Assembly (NCBI GenBank): GCA_002423305.1
Contig: DIVI01000073.1
Span: 35,399 to 41,722, forward strand
Source: Methylococcus sp. UBA6136
Lineage (GTDB): Bacteria; Pseudomonadota; Gammaproteobacteria; Methylococcales; Methylococcaceae
Reading direction: 5' to 3'
Length of the DNA: 6,324 nucleotides
The notes below the pieces were generated by a model that had not been told where the DNA came from, did not search any database, and worked only from the letters and a program-made list of their open reading frames with translations. The translations under genes were made by a program, and so were the position numbers. Below, one piece after another: positions 1-5,352 of this stretch (its first letter is position 1; each line of letters opens with the position of its first letter).

Positions 1-8
1 TAAACAAC

Positions 9-48
9 CGGAAATACGCTTTCCGCTTGTCTTGCCGTTGTCTTTCCG
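9..48 (+). promoter_or_regulatory. Hairpin-bearing leader upstream of rplM
   Basis: A perfect 6-bp stem (CGGAAA at 9-14 with TTTCCG at 20-25, loop TACGC) lies in the stretch before rplM. A second TTTCCG at 43-48 could pair with the same CGGAAA arm, so two mutually exclusive stems are possible. The rplM-rpsI operon is known to be autoregulated through its mRNA leader in some bacteria, so a leader role is possible. The first hairpin is also followed by a T-rich stretch and could instead be the terminator of a gene left of the window. No convincing -35/-10 pair was found. The structures are seen; the role is inference. Confidence 0.3.
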
Positions 49-98
49 TTAAGCTTCCCGGCTTTTCACGCAACGCTATTGTTCTGGAGCGCGCAGTA

Positions 99-527
99 AT
101 GAAGACCTTCAGCGCCAAGCCGGCCGAAGTTAAACGCGACTGGTTTGTCATCGACGCCGACGGAAAGACCCTGGGACGTCTTTCTACCGAGATTGCACGC
201 CGTCTACGCGGCAAGCACAAGGCGGAATACACCCCGCATGTCGATACCGGTGACTACATCATCGTCGTCAACGCGGAAAAAGTACGTGTTACCGGCAACA
301 AGGAAAAAGACAAGATTTACTACAAGCACACCGGTTATATCGGCAACATGAAGTCGGTGGCTCTCGGCAAGCTCCGCCAGACCCATCCGTCGCGTATTAT
401 CGAGACGGCCGTGCAGGGCATGTTGCCCAAGAACTCGCTGGGACGCGCCATGTTCCGCAAGCTCAAGGTCTACGCCGGCACCGATCATCAACACCAGGCA
501 CAGCAGCCCAAGCTGCTGGAAATCTAA
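99..527 (+). CDS. rplM: 50S ribosomal protein L13
   Basis: This is ribosomal protein L13 of the large subunit, an early-assembly protein that binds 23S rRNA. The product is 142 aa, the same length as E. coli L13, and starts MKTFSAKP. Family hallmarks are the segment WFVIDADGKTLGRLS near residues 14-28, VDTGDYIIVVNAEKV near 47-61, and the GMLPKNSLGR block near 109-118. The start at 99 is chosen because it gives the standard N-terminus and has a GGAG 10 nt upstream. The open frame extends back to 27, but that extra part is arginine/serine-rich leader translation with no L13 similarity. The gene is first of the rplM-rpsI pair, with 21 nt between them. Identity is essentially certain. Confidence 0.98.
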   Translation: MKTFSAKPAEVKRDWFVIDADGKTLGRLSTEIARRLRGKHKAEYTPHVDTGDYIIVVNAEKVRVTGNKEKDKIYYKHTGYIGNMKSVALGKLRQTHPSRIIETAVQGMLPKNSLGRAMFRKLKVYAGTDHQHQAQQPKLLEI

Positions 528-548
528 CGAGTCAAGCTGGATATCTCC

Positions 549-941
549 ATGGCACAACAGCATTATTACGGAACGGGTCGCCGCAAGAGCGCGGTCGCTC
601 GGGTTTTCGCCAAGACGGGCAGTGGTCGTATTCTCGTCAACAACAAACCGGTTGAAGAGTACTTCGGCCGCAAGACTGACCAGATGGTCGTTCGCCAGCC
701 GTTGGAACTGGTTTCCCTGGGCGAGAAGATCGACGTGGTAGTGACCGTGACCGGTGGTGGCCCCAGCGGTCAGGCTGGTGCGATCCGTCACGGCCTGACT
801 CGTGCGCTCATCGTATTTGACGAAAATCTGCGCCAGTCTCTGCGCCGCGCCGGTTACGTGACCCGCGATGCCCGTGAAGTCGAGCGGAAGAAAGTCGGCC
901 TTCATGGTGCCCGTCGTCGTCCTCAGTACTCCAAGCGCTAA
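549..941 (+). CDS. rpsI: 30S ribosomal protein S9
   Basis: This is small-subunit ribosomal protein S9, whose basic C-terminal tail reaches the P-site tRNA on the ribosome. The product is 130 aa, equal to E. coli S9. Visible hallmarks are YYGTGRRKSAVARVF near residues 6-20, the GGGPSGQAGAIRHG block near 69-82, and the C-terminal RRRPQYSKR ending in the conserved Lys-Arg. It follows rplM after 21 nt with only a weak TGGA 7 nt before the ATG, so translation is probably linked to rplM. A small hairpin (AAGCGC at 933-938 with GCGCTT at 944-949) has the stop codon in its loop. No T-run follows it, so transcription probably continues into the tRNA gene. Confidence 0.98.
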   Translation: MAQQHYYGTGRRKSAVARVFAKTGSGRILVNNKPVEEYFGRKTDQMVVRQPLELVSLGEKIDVVVTVTGGGPSGQAGAIRHGLTRALIVFDENLRQSLRRAGYVTRDAREVERKKVGLHGARRRPQYSKR

Positions 942-949
942 TCGCGCTT
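933..949 (+). other. Small hairpin at the rpsI stop codon
   Basis: Six perfect pairs (933-938 with 944-949) enclose a 5-nt loop that contains the rpsI stop codon. There is no run of T after it, so it does not look like an intrinsic terminator. Lying 11 nt before the tRNA, it could mark where the mRNA and tRNA parts of one transcript are separated. That role is inference. Confidence 0.3.
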
Positions 950-959
950 ACGGATTACT

Positions 960-1033
960 TGGGGGATCGTCTAGCGGTAGGACTACGGACTCTGACTCCG
1001 TCAACCAAGGTTCGAATCCTTGTCCCCCAGCCA
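960..1033 (+). tRNA. tRNA-Gln (anticodon CUG), CCA encoded
   Basis: The complete cloverleaf can be drawn by hand. The acceptor stem TGGGGGA (960-966) pairs with TCCCCCA (1023-1029), followed by discriminator G1030 and encoded CCA (1031-1033). The D stem GTC (969-971) pairs with GAC (981-983). The anticodon stem ACGGA (985-989) pairs with TCCGT (997-1001) around the loop CTCTGAC, giving anticodon CTG at 992-994, which reads CAG (glutamine). The T stem CAAGG (1006-1010) pairs with CCTTG (1018-1022) around loop TTCGAAT. The gene starts 18 nt after rpsI with no room for its own promoter there. The integrase gene right after it marks this tRNA 3' end as the likely insertion site of the mobile element. 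Confidence 0.96.
1006..1033 (+). other. Probable attL at the tRNA-Gln 3' end
   Basis: Tyrosine-recombinase elements commonly insert in the 3' part of tRNA genes and restore the gene with a matching copy in the element. Here the T arm plus acceptor 3' strand and CCA directly precede an integrase gene pointing away from the tRNA. The boundaries are approximate: no second copy of the tRNA end occurs inside the window, so the exact core cannot be set. The matching attR should be a partial tRNA-Gln 3' end to the right of this window. Confidence 0.6.
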
Positions 1034-1035
1034 TT

Positions 1036-1053
1036 TTAGTAAGTAAAACAGGG
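1036..1053 (+). repeat. Left copy of an 18-19 nt inverted repeat
   Basis: The sequence TTAGTAAGTAAAACAGGG, three nt after the tRNA CCA, recurs in reverse complement at 2733-2751 with a single extra T. Within this copy TTTTA (1034-1038) and TAAAA (1044-1048) also form a short dyad. It is followed by TGTT, giving GGGTGTT at 1051-1057, a motif also found before the excisionase gene. It could be a binding site for the integrase arm domain, the excisionase or a repressor. The repeat is seen directly; the role is inference. Confidence 0.7.
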
Positions 1054-1075
1054 TGTTGCGTCGTCTCTGAACAAT

Positions 1076-1103
1076 CCGTTACCCATTTCGGGTTTCGGCA
1101 ACC
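1076..1103 (+). promoter_or_regulatory. Imperfect dyad upstream of the int ribosome binding site
   Basis: CCGTTACCC (1076-1084) and GGGTTTCGG (1090-1098) are inverted with seven of nine pairs matching, and GGTT (1091-1094) can alternatively pair with AACC (1100-1103). The dyad lies just upstream of the strong GGAGG (1108-1112) of the integrase gene. It could be an operator or a leader hairpin limiting integrase synthesis. No convincing promoter boxes were found between the tRNA and int, so int may be read from the tRNA/rpsI transcript. Confidence 0.3.
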
Positions 1104-1117
1104 ATTCGGAGGCAAAA

Positions 1118-2227
1118 ATGACAACAGAATCCACATCCGTTACCTGTGACGGAAACCGCCCGGAAGTTGCAGCAACCGGGCAAACAGCCGACCTTGAGTT
1201 GCTAGAGCGATTCCGGGCCGGACTTATCACACCAGAAGAACTGGCGAACGCCTTACGCGGTCCCGCCAGCACACCAGAGACGACCTCGGGACCGTCATTG
1301 CGTCCCGAGAAGTTTCGTCGTCGCAATCCGGACCTCACCCTTTCCGAGTACATTAAGGAGTACCGCGCCGAGTACCAAGGCCGCGATCCTTCGCGATTGA
1401 TGCAGCTGGGCTTTTGGGATGATCGTCTGGGCTCCCAACGTCTTGATGAGTTGGATGATGACGAAATTGCTCAGGCACTAGACGAGCTTGCCAGTCAAAA
1501 TGGAAGAGCATGGCGTGGCAAGGATGCCGACGGGAATCCCATTTTCAAATCAAGGCCAAAGCGACGCAGTAACGCGACGGTCAACCGCTACCTTGCGACC
1601 ATTTCCGCCGTTTGCAGCTTTGCGGTCAAAATTCGTAGCTGCCCGAAGAACTGGGGAAACCCTTGCTCCCGGGTTTCGTCTCGACCAGAGAATAACCAGC
1701 GAGTCAGATTCCTCACCCCCGCCGAGCAGGAGCGACTGCTAGCGGCCGCGAAACGCCAATCATGGGAGAGAATGTTTCTATTGGTGTTGCTGGCACTCAA
1801 AACCGGCGCAAGGCGATCTGAGCTAACCAATCTTCGCTGGCGAGATATTGATTGGGAACGAAAAACCGCACATTTGCGCGAAACAAAAAACGGTTCCGAG
1901 AGGTATCTGATTATTCTGGATGACGGTATTGCCGAACTGCGATTGCACCAGGACAAACCCGACGCGTTGATATTCCCTAGCCGGCGAATACCTTCGCAGC
2001 CGATGGCGTTTGAAACTATCTGGAAGCAAACCTTAAAGGATGCCGGAATCCGCGACTTTCGGTTTCACGACCTAAGGCACACCACCGCGTCAATGCTGAT
2101 TCAGAACGGCGTGTCGCTATTCGAAACGGGCGCAATCCTTGGGCATAAGGACTCGAAAGTTACGCAGAGGTACGCGCATTTAAGCACCGACCAATCAGCC
2201 GCTAACCTTCGACGGGTATTCGGGTGA
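1118..2227 (+). CDS. int: Tyrosine recombinase / site-specific integrase
   Basis: This is a phage-type tyrosine recombinase that would integrate and, with an excisionase, excise the element at the tRNA-Gln site. The catalytic residues are all visible in the 369-aa product: Arg232 in TGARRSE, Lys257 in ETKNG, His317 and Arg320 in HDLRH, His343 in LGHKD and nucleophile Tyr352 in QRYAHL. The core-binding SAM-like domain covers roughly residues 72-175. Residues 1-70 precede it and include a short helical hairpin (residues 27-47, ELLERFRAGLITPEEL-like) before a low-complexity, Arg-rich linker. This part is not typical of the core family and may hold the arm-site binding function. The ATG at 1118 has GGAGG 5 nt upstream. 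The stop overlaps the next gene in a GTGA arrangement. The product looks full-length and active. Confidence 0.95.
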   Translation: MTTESTSVTCDGNRPEVAATGQTADLELLERFRAGLITPEELANALRGPASTPETTSGPSLRPEKFRRRNPDLTLSEYIKEYRAEYQGRDPSRLMQLGFWDDRLGSQRLDELDDDEIAQALDELASQNGRAWRGKDADGNPIFKSRPKRRSNATVNRYLATISAVCSFAVKIRSCPKNWGNPCSRVSSRPENNQRVRFLTPAEQERLLAAAKRQSWERMFLLVLLALKTGARRSELTNLRWRDIDWERKTAHLRETKNGSERYLIILDDGIAELRLHQDKPDALIFPSRRIPSQPMAFETIWKQTLKDAGIRDFRFHDLRHTTASMLIQNGVSLFETGAILGHKDSKVTQRYAHLSTDQSAANLRRVFG

Positions 2228-2634
2228 ATATCGACTTCCCGGCATTATTCGATGAGGTAATGGCGGGTTGTGCCTTTGGCGAGGTAACGGACGACCTCGC
2301 GCCTTACCGATACGTTTTTGCGCTCGATCGGGCAATAAATACCGGCGACGATACGGAGCTTCAACGCCTATTGAAGAACTGCACACCGCCGCCGCTCCCG
2401 TGTCTCCCTGCGCTTGGGGTAGCACTGGCGAGGCTCAACCCCGAGGGCCGACGGACGCGCACAACCGCGTTATCGGACTACGACCGATTCAATATTTGCT
2501 TGAGATACCAAGCCAGCGACAAGCCAGCGAAGGTCCGAATCATCGAATTGGCCGAGCTTTACACCACCAGTCCCGCGACTATTCGCAAGGTTTGGGAGCT
2601 GCGAAAAGAGACGTTTCCCGGACTAACCTTCTGA
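2224..2634 (+). CDS. Hypothetical protein coupled to int, HTH-like C-terminus
   Basis: I do not recognise this 136-aa protein as a named family. It begins with GTG inside the integrase stop codon (GTGA, 4-nt overlap), with no strong ribosome binding site, so it should be made by translational coupling. An in-frame ATG at 2260 is a less economical alternative start. The first 50 residues are acidic and probably helical, followed by a proline-rich hinge (residues 54-62). The C-terminal part (about residues 103-125, KVRIIELAELYTTSPATIRK) reads like a helix-turn-helix, with LAELYTTSPATIRKVW fitting helix-turn-recognition helix. Its place between integrase and excisionase suggests a role in recombination directionality or in regulation of the int operon, but this is inference from position only. 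Confidence 0.75.
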   Translation: MNIDFPALFDEVMAGCAFGEVTDDLAPYRYVFALDRAINTGDDTELQRLLKNCTPPPLPCLPALGVALARLNPEGRRTRTTALSDYDRFNICLRYQASDKPAKVRIIELAELYTTSPATIRKVWELRKETFPGLTF

Positions 2635-2641
2635 TCTGCTT

Positions 2642-2680
2642 ACGCGAAAGTAATCGACTTATTTTCGCGTTCATTTTAAT
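2642..2680 (+). terminator. Probable intrinsic terminator after the int operon
   Basis: An 8-bp perfect stem (ACGCGAAA at 2642-2649 with TTTCGCGT at 2663-2670) starts 8 nt after the stop of the preceding gene and is followed by the T-rich stretch TCATTTTAAT. The 13-nt loop is long and the T-tract is interrupted, so termination may be partial. It separates the integrase pair from the replication operon. Confidence 0.55.
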
Positions 2681-2707
2681 GGATTCTTAGCGCTCAAAGC
2701 CGTTCAA

Positions 2708-2759
2708 TAACACCCCGAGGCGACTGCAATCGCCCTGTTTTAACTTACTAAGGGTGTTA
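2708..2759 (+). promoter_or_regulatory. Nested dyad control region upstream of the excisionase gene
   Basis: TAACACCC (2708-2715) and GGGTGTTA (2752-2759) form a perfect 8-bp inverted repeat. Inside it GGCGA (2719-2723) pairs with TCGCC (2730-2734) around a 6-nt loop, followed by CTGTTTTA, a terminator-like arrangement. A CCCT/AGGG pairing (2733-2736 with 2751-2754) is a competing stem. The region also carries the second copy of the 18-19 nt inverted repeat. It ends 5 nt before the excisionase ATG, so it probably contains the promoter and operator of the replication operon, possibly with attenuation. No clear -35/-10 pair could be assigned. Confidence 0.5.
2733..2751 (-). repeat. Right copy of the 18-19 nt inverted repeat
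   Basis: Read on the minus strand this is TTAGTAAGTTAAAACAGGG, identical to the copy at 1036-1053 except for one additional T. The match over 18 of 19 positions is far beyond chance for a window this size. The two copies bracket the integrase and its coupled partner, each upstream of the gene it precedes. Confidence 0.7.
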
Positions 2760-2764
2760 CTTGA

Positions 2765-2962
2765 ATGAAGAATCTAATCGCATTGGGCGACTTGCCCAAC
2801 GAAATCCCGGCAGTATTTCCGACGTTTCACGCGGCGAAATGGTTTCACAGAAAACACGGAGCCGAGTTACTGGCGGAAGGCGTTACTCGAAAGATTAACC
2901 GGAGGGTGCTATTCGACCTCGACCGGCTGGAGGCTTTTATTGCCGAACGTCGCGAGGTTTGA
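2765..2962 (+). CDS. Excisionase / AlpA-type small DNA-binding protein
   Basis: This 65-aa protein has the size and layout of small winged-helix excisionase or AlpA-like regulators of integrated elements. Residues 19-40 (FPTFHAAKWFHRKHGAELL) would form the first helices, and the segment NRRVLFDLDRLEAFI (about 45-59) matches the conserved beta-wing plus final helix, comparable to the GRRVLID...F..W pattern of such proteins. It would bind near the attachment site to favour excision and may also activate or repress nearby promoters. The ATG at 2765 has only AAGGG about 10 nt upstream. Its last codon overlaps the upstream region of the next gene (stop at 2960-2962, next ATG at 2965). The class is supported; the split between excisionase and regulator is not resolved. 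Confidence 0.7.
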   Translation: MKNLIALGDLPNEIPAVFPTFHAAKWFHRKHGAELLAEGVTRKINRRVLFDLDRLEAFIAERREV

Positions 2963-2964
2963 AT

Positions 2965-3519
2965 ATGTCGGGAGATATTAACGGAGGCAAACTCCGTCAT
3001 TCTGAGAGGGCGGGCCGGCAGTACACCGACCCTAAGCAAACGAGCCGTTATAGTGTATCACCGACCGATAAATTACTCGACAAACTAGACCGAGTGAAAT
3101 CTACCGGGCCGGGTTCATGGCTCGCGTCATGTCCAACGTCCGCACATAAACACGGCGACCGATCCCGAGGGCTTTCGATTCGCGAAGGCGAAGATGGACG
3201 CGTGTTGGCTCACTGCTTTGCAGGGTGTCCCGTGGATGCCGTGATTGCAGCCGCCGGGTTGGAGATGGCGGACCTGTATCCACCGCGACTGACCGAGTAC
3301 CCAGACCGCGCACCCCGAGGGGGAATCACGGGCCGCGACCGAGTCAAGCGAATCCCTTGGCCGGACCTTTTCGAGGCCATTGAAATCGACTTGCGCGCCT
3401 GCAGCCTGGCGTTTTCTGACTTCGCAAACGGCGAACCGATCGCCCGGGAGGACGCGGTATTCATCGCAAAATCAGCCGCCCACCTCGCGAGCGAAATATC
3501 GGGGGTGCTGCATGGCTAG
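2965..3519 (+). CDS. CHC2-type zinc-finger protein, primase-like, no catalytic domain
   Basis: The 184-aa product carries a primase-type zinc-binding module. The segment WLASCP (Cys56), then His61/His63 before GDRSRGLSIREG, then HCFAGC (Cys84 and Cys88), matches the WxAxCPxH...SLSI...CFAGC pattern that begins many phage primases and primase-helicases. In primases this module recognises the DNA template site. The following residues (VDAVIAAAGLEMADLYP) are the usual helix after the finger. No TOPRIM or archaeo-eukaryotic primase active site follows; the remaining 75 residues are basic, then helical. It may therefore be an accessory or template-recognition subunit working with the ATPase encoded next. 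ATG at 2965 is preferred over TTG at 2959 because GAGG lies 7 nt before the ATG. It overlaps the next gene by 8 nt. Confidence 0.8.
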   Translation: MSGDINGGKLRHSERAGRQYTDPKQTSRYSVSPTDKLLDKLDRVKSTGPGSWLASCPTSAHKHGDRSRGLSIREGEDGRVLAHCFAGCPVDAVIAAAGLEMADLYPPRLTEYPDRAPRGGITGRDRVKRIPWPDLFEAIEIDLRACSLAFSDFANGEPIAREDAVFIAKSAAHLASEISGVLHG

Positions 3520-4867
3520 TTTTTCAGACTATCGCGCCCGAGCGGGGCGGGATATGGAAGGACCGAGCGTCAATCTGATCTCAGGTGCCGATATTCGCCC
3601 GGAGCCGATCCGATGGCTTTGGAACGAATGGCTGGCGGCTGGCAAGTTTCACGTTTTGGCAGGACCACCCGGCACCGGCAAAACCACGATTGCCAGCGCA
3701 TTGGCGGCAACCCTGTCATGTGGCGGACGCTGGCCAGATGGAACTATGGCCCAGGCTGGTAACGTGCTGATCTGGTCCGGCGAGGATGACCCCAAGGATA
3801 CCTTGGTCCCCAGAATGGTGGCTCTTGATGCGAATATGGCTCGGGTGCACTTTGTCGGGGCTGTCAATGATGGCGATGACTTGCTGACCTTCGACCCTGC
3901 CGAGCATCTTGAGCTTCTAGCGTTAGCCGCCGCCCGGATTGGCGGGATAAAGCTCCTGATTGTCGATCCTATCGTGTCCGCCATTGCAGGCGACAGCCAC
4001 AAAAATGCCGAAGTCCGGCGAGGGTTACAGCCCTTGGTGACGCTGGCCGAACGGCTCGATTGCGCCGTGTTGGGCATTTCGCATTTCAGCAAGGGCACGT
4101 CTGGCCGTGATCCAGTTGAGCGTGTCACTGGCTCGATTGCCTTCGGTGCACTGGCGCGATTAGTGTTTGCTGCAGCAAAGTTGCCAGACGATGACCAAGA
4201 GGGTGGAGCCAGGATTTTCGTTCGGTCCAAGTCCAACCTTGGCCCGGACTGCGGAGGCTTCCGTTACGACCTAGACCAAATTGAGCTTGATGACTTCCCC
4301 GGCGTTTTTGCCTCACGTTTGTCTTGGGGCAGCTCGATGGAAGGCAACGCTCGCGACATATTGAACCGGGCAGAGGCATTTCCAAAAGACGAAGCCCAGC
4401 CAGATGAGGCCGATGCACGCGAAGTTGATATCTGGCTGAAAGACTTTCTGTCGCATGGCCCCAAGACAGCCAAGGAGGTGTTCTCGGCCGGGCGTGATGA
4501 AGGCTACTCGAAGGACCAGTTGAAAAATGCCAAGAGAAGGCTTGGTGTCATTTCAGGGAAGAATGGCTACCAAGGCGAATGGGCATGGTCGATGCCGGAA
4601 GGGACCTTCAGCGATGACGGCAAAGACTTCAAAGGGAGCACGCAATCCCCGAACAAAAAAACGGTGCTCCCTTTGCTCCCTTTGACAGAGGCCCCGCCAC
4701 CCGTGGCTTCCAGCGATTGCGCTCTTGGCTCTTTTGATGCTCCCTTGCTCCCTTTGGACAAGCCCAGTAACCACGCGGGTTTCAGTGATTCCAAAAATCA
4801 AAGGGAGCACGAAAATCAGAGTGTAGGGAAATCCGCTCCCTTTGTCGGCGATTGGGAGGTTTTCTGA
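3512..4867 (+). CDS. RepA-like RecA-fold ATPase (AAA_25 type), putative replicative helicase
   Basis: This 451-aa protein resembles the RepA-type hexameric ATPases/helicases of plasmids and integrated elements. Walker A is AGPPGTGKTT (residues 50-59, Lys57), a WSGED motif with the probable catalytic Glu91 follows, Walker B is LLIVDP (148-153, Asp152), and ISHFSK (189-194) fits the next conserved motif, with basic residues near SKSN (239-242). Residues 305-362 (DIWLKDFL...AWSMP) resemble a winged-helix C-terminal domain seen in such proteins. The last 80 residues are low-complexity and are encoded by DNA that carries a repeat array. The ATG at 3512 has GGGGGTG about 5 nt upstream and overlaps the preceding gene. 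It probably unwinds element DNA with the zinc-finger protein and SSB as partners; direct proof of helicase polarity or origin binding is not possible from sequence. Confidence 0.88.
   Translation: MASFSDYRARAGRDMEGPSVNLISGADIRPEPIRWLWNEWLAAGKFHVLAGPPGTGKTTIASALAATLSCGGRWPDGTMAQAGNVLIWSGEDDPKDTLVPRMVALDANMARVHFVGAVNDGDDLLTFDPAEHLELLALAAARIGGIKLLIVDPIVSAIAGDSHKNAEVRRGLQPLVTLAERLDCAVLGISHFSKGTSGRDPVERVTGSIAFGALARLVFAAAKLPDDDQEGGARIFVRSKSNLGPDCGGFRYDLDQIELDDFPGVFASRLSWGSSMEGNARDILNRAEAFPKDEAQPDEADAREVDIWLKDFLSHGPKTAKEVFSAGRDEGYSKDQLKNAKRRLGVISGKNGYQGEWAWSMPEGTFSDDGKDFKGSTQSPNKKTVLPLLPLTEAPPPVASSDCALGSFDAPLLPLDKPSNHAGFSDSKNQREHENQSVGKSAPFVGDWEVF
4631..4843. repeat. Array of seven GCTCCCTTT motifs, candidate origin or iterons
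   Basis: The 9-mer GCTCCCTTT occurs on the + strand at 4666-4674, 4675-4683, 4747-4755 and 4835-4843, with an eight-base copy GCTCCCTT at 4739-4746. On the minus strand it occurs at 4631-4639 and 4800-4808. Two pairs are tandem with no gap (4666/4675 and 4739/4747). The copies at 4631 and 4664-4674 extend to an 11-bp perfect inverted repeat (AAAGGGAGCAC with GTGCTCCCTTT, 24 nt apart). The repeats sit in different codon phases (Leu-Pro-Leu, Ala-Pro-Phe, Lys-Gly-Ser, Gln-Arg-Glu-His), so the conservation is of DNA and not of protein. Position inside the 3' end of a replication ATPase gene suggests an origin or binding array. The array is seen; the function is inference. Confidence 0.85.
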
Positions 4868-5352
4868 TGGATGCCTTCGACTTCATCCAGCGCATCGAGG
4901 GGGCCGGTTTCACCGTGGCAATCGCTCGCGGCAATCTGGCGATCAGTCCGGCGTCAAACCTCAACGACAGGCAGCGCGAATTCATCCGATCCCAAAAGGC
5001 GGAGCTTCTTTCTGCGCTGCGGTCGTCTGAAACGTCCCTCGATGCAGATGGCGGCAATGATCTGAAGCCAGCTAACGACGCACCCGCACCGATCATGATT
5101 GAGTGCTGGACACCGCGGGGCGACCATCGTGTGGTCAGGGCTGATTCAGAAGAACACGCGGATTGGATTCGCGAAATGAACCCGCCACCGGCAACAAGTG
5201 ACCGCGTCACCTGCGAAAGCTGCAGGCACGCGGCAATCAATGCCGGAATTGCACGCTGCAATGTCGGCGTTGATTCTGGACTCGCGATTCAAGGCTGGTG
5301 GGCGGCTGATAAACACGACTGCAATCAATTCAGGGAGACAAAAAATTGTTAA
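4867..5352 (+). CDS. TubC-docking-like N-terminus with Cys4 C-terminal module
   Basis: The 161-aa product starts with a region (residues 1-52) like the TubC N-terminal docking domain: a short helix, AGFTVAIARGNLAISP as a beta hairpin, then a long helix ending QKAELLSAL. Similar domains occur as small proteins of integrated elements, away from the polyketide/peptide synthetases for which the fold is named. A linker follows (about 53-75), and residues 110-157 hold four cysteines (Cys116, Cys119, Cys131, Cys152) plus a conserved-looking WWAADKHDC ending, likely a zinc-binding module. The start overlaps the ATPase stop (TGATG) with GGAGG 7 nt upstream, so it is coupled. It probably serves as an adaptor of the replication module; no enzyme activity is evident. 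Confidence 0.75.
   Translation: MDAFDFIQRIEGAGFTVAIARGNLAISPASNLNDRQREFIRSQKAELLSALRSSETSLDADGGNDLKPANDAPAPIMIECWTPRGDHRVVRADSEEHADWIREMNPPPATSDRVTCESCRHAAINAGIARCNVGVDSGLAIQGWWAADKHDCNQFRETKNC

Noticed and set aside
27..98. N-terminal extension of L13 to position 27
   Set aside because: The standard L13 length and N-terminus begin at 99, where a binding site is present; the extra residues have no family similarity.
204..905. Long open frame of 233 codons on the minus strand
   Set aside because: It lies entirely antisense to rplM and rpsI, whose identity is certain, and shows no recognisable protein features.
948..1136. Minus-strand frame reading GGQGFEPWL
   Set aside because: This is the familiar spurious translation of the antisense strand of a tRNA gene.
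4553..4810. Minus-strand frames rich in KGSKG and REQRE
   Set aside because: They arise from the GCTCCCTTT repeats read backwards within the ATPase gene and lack start signals.
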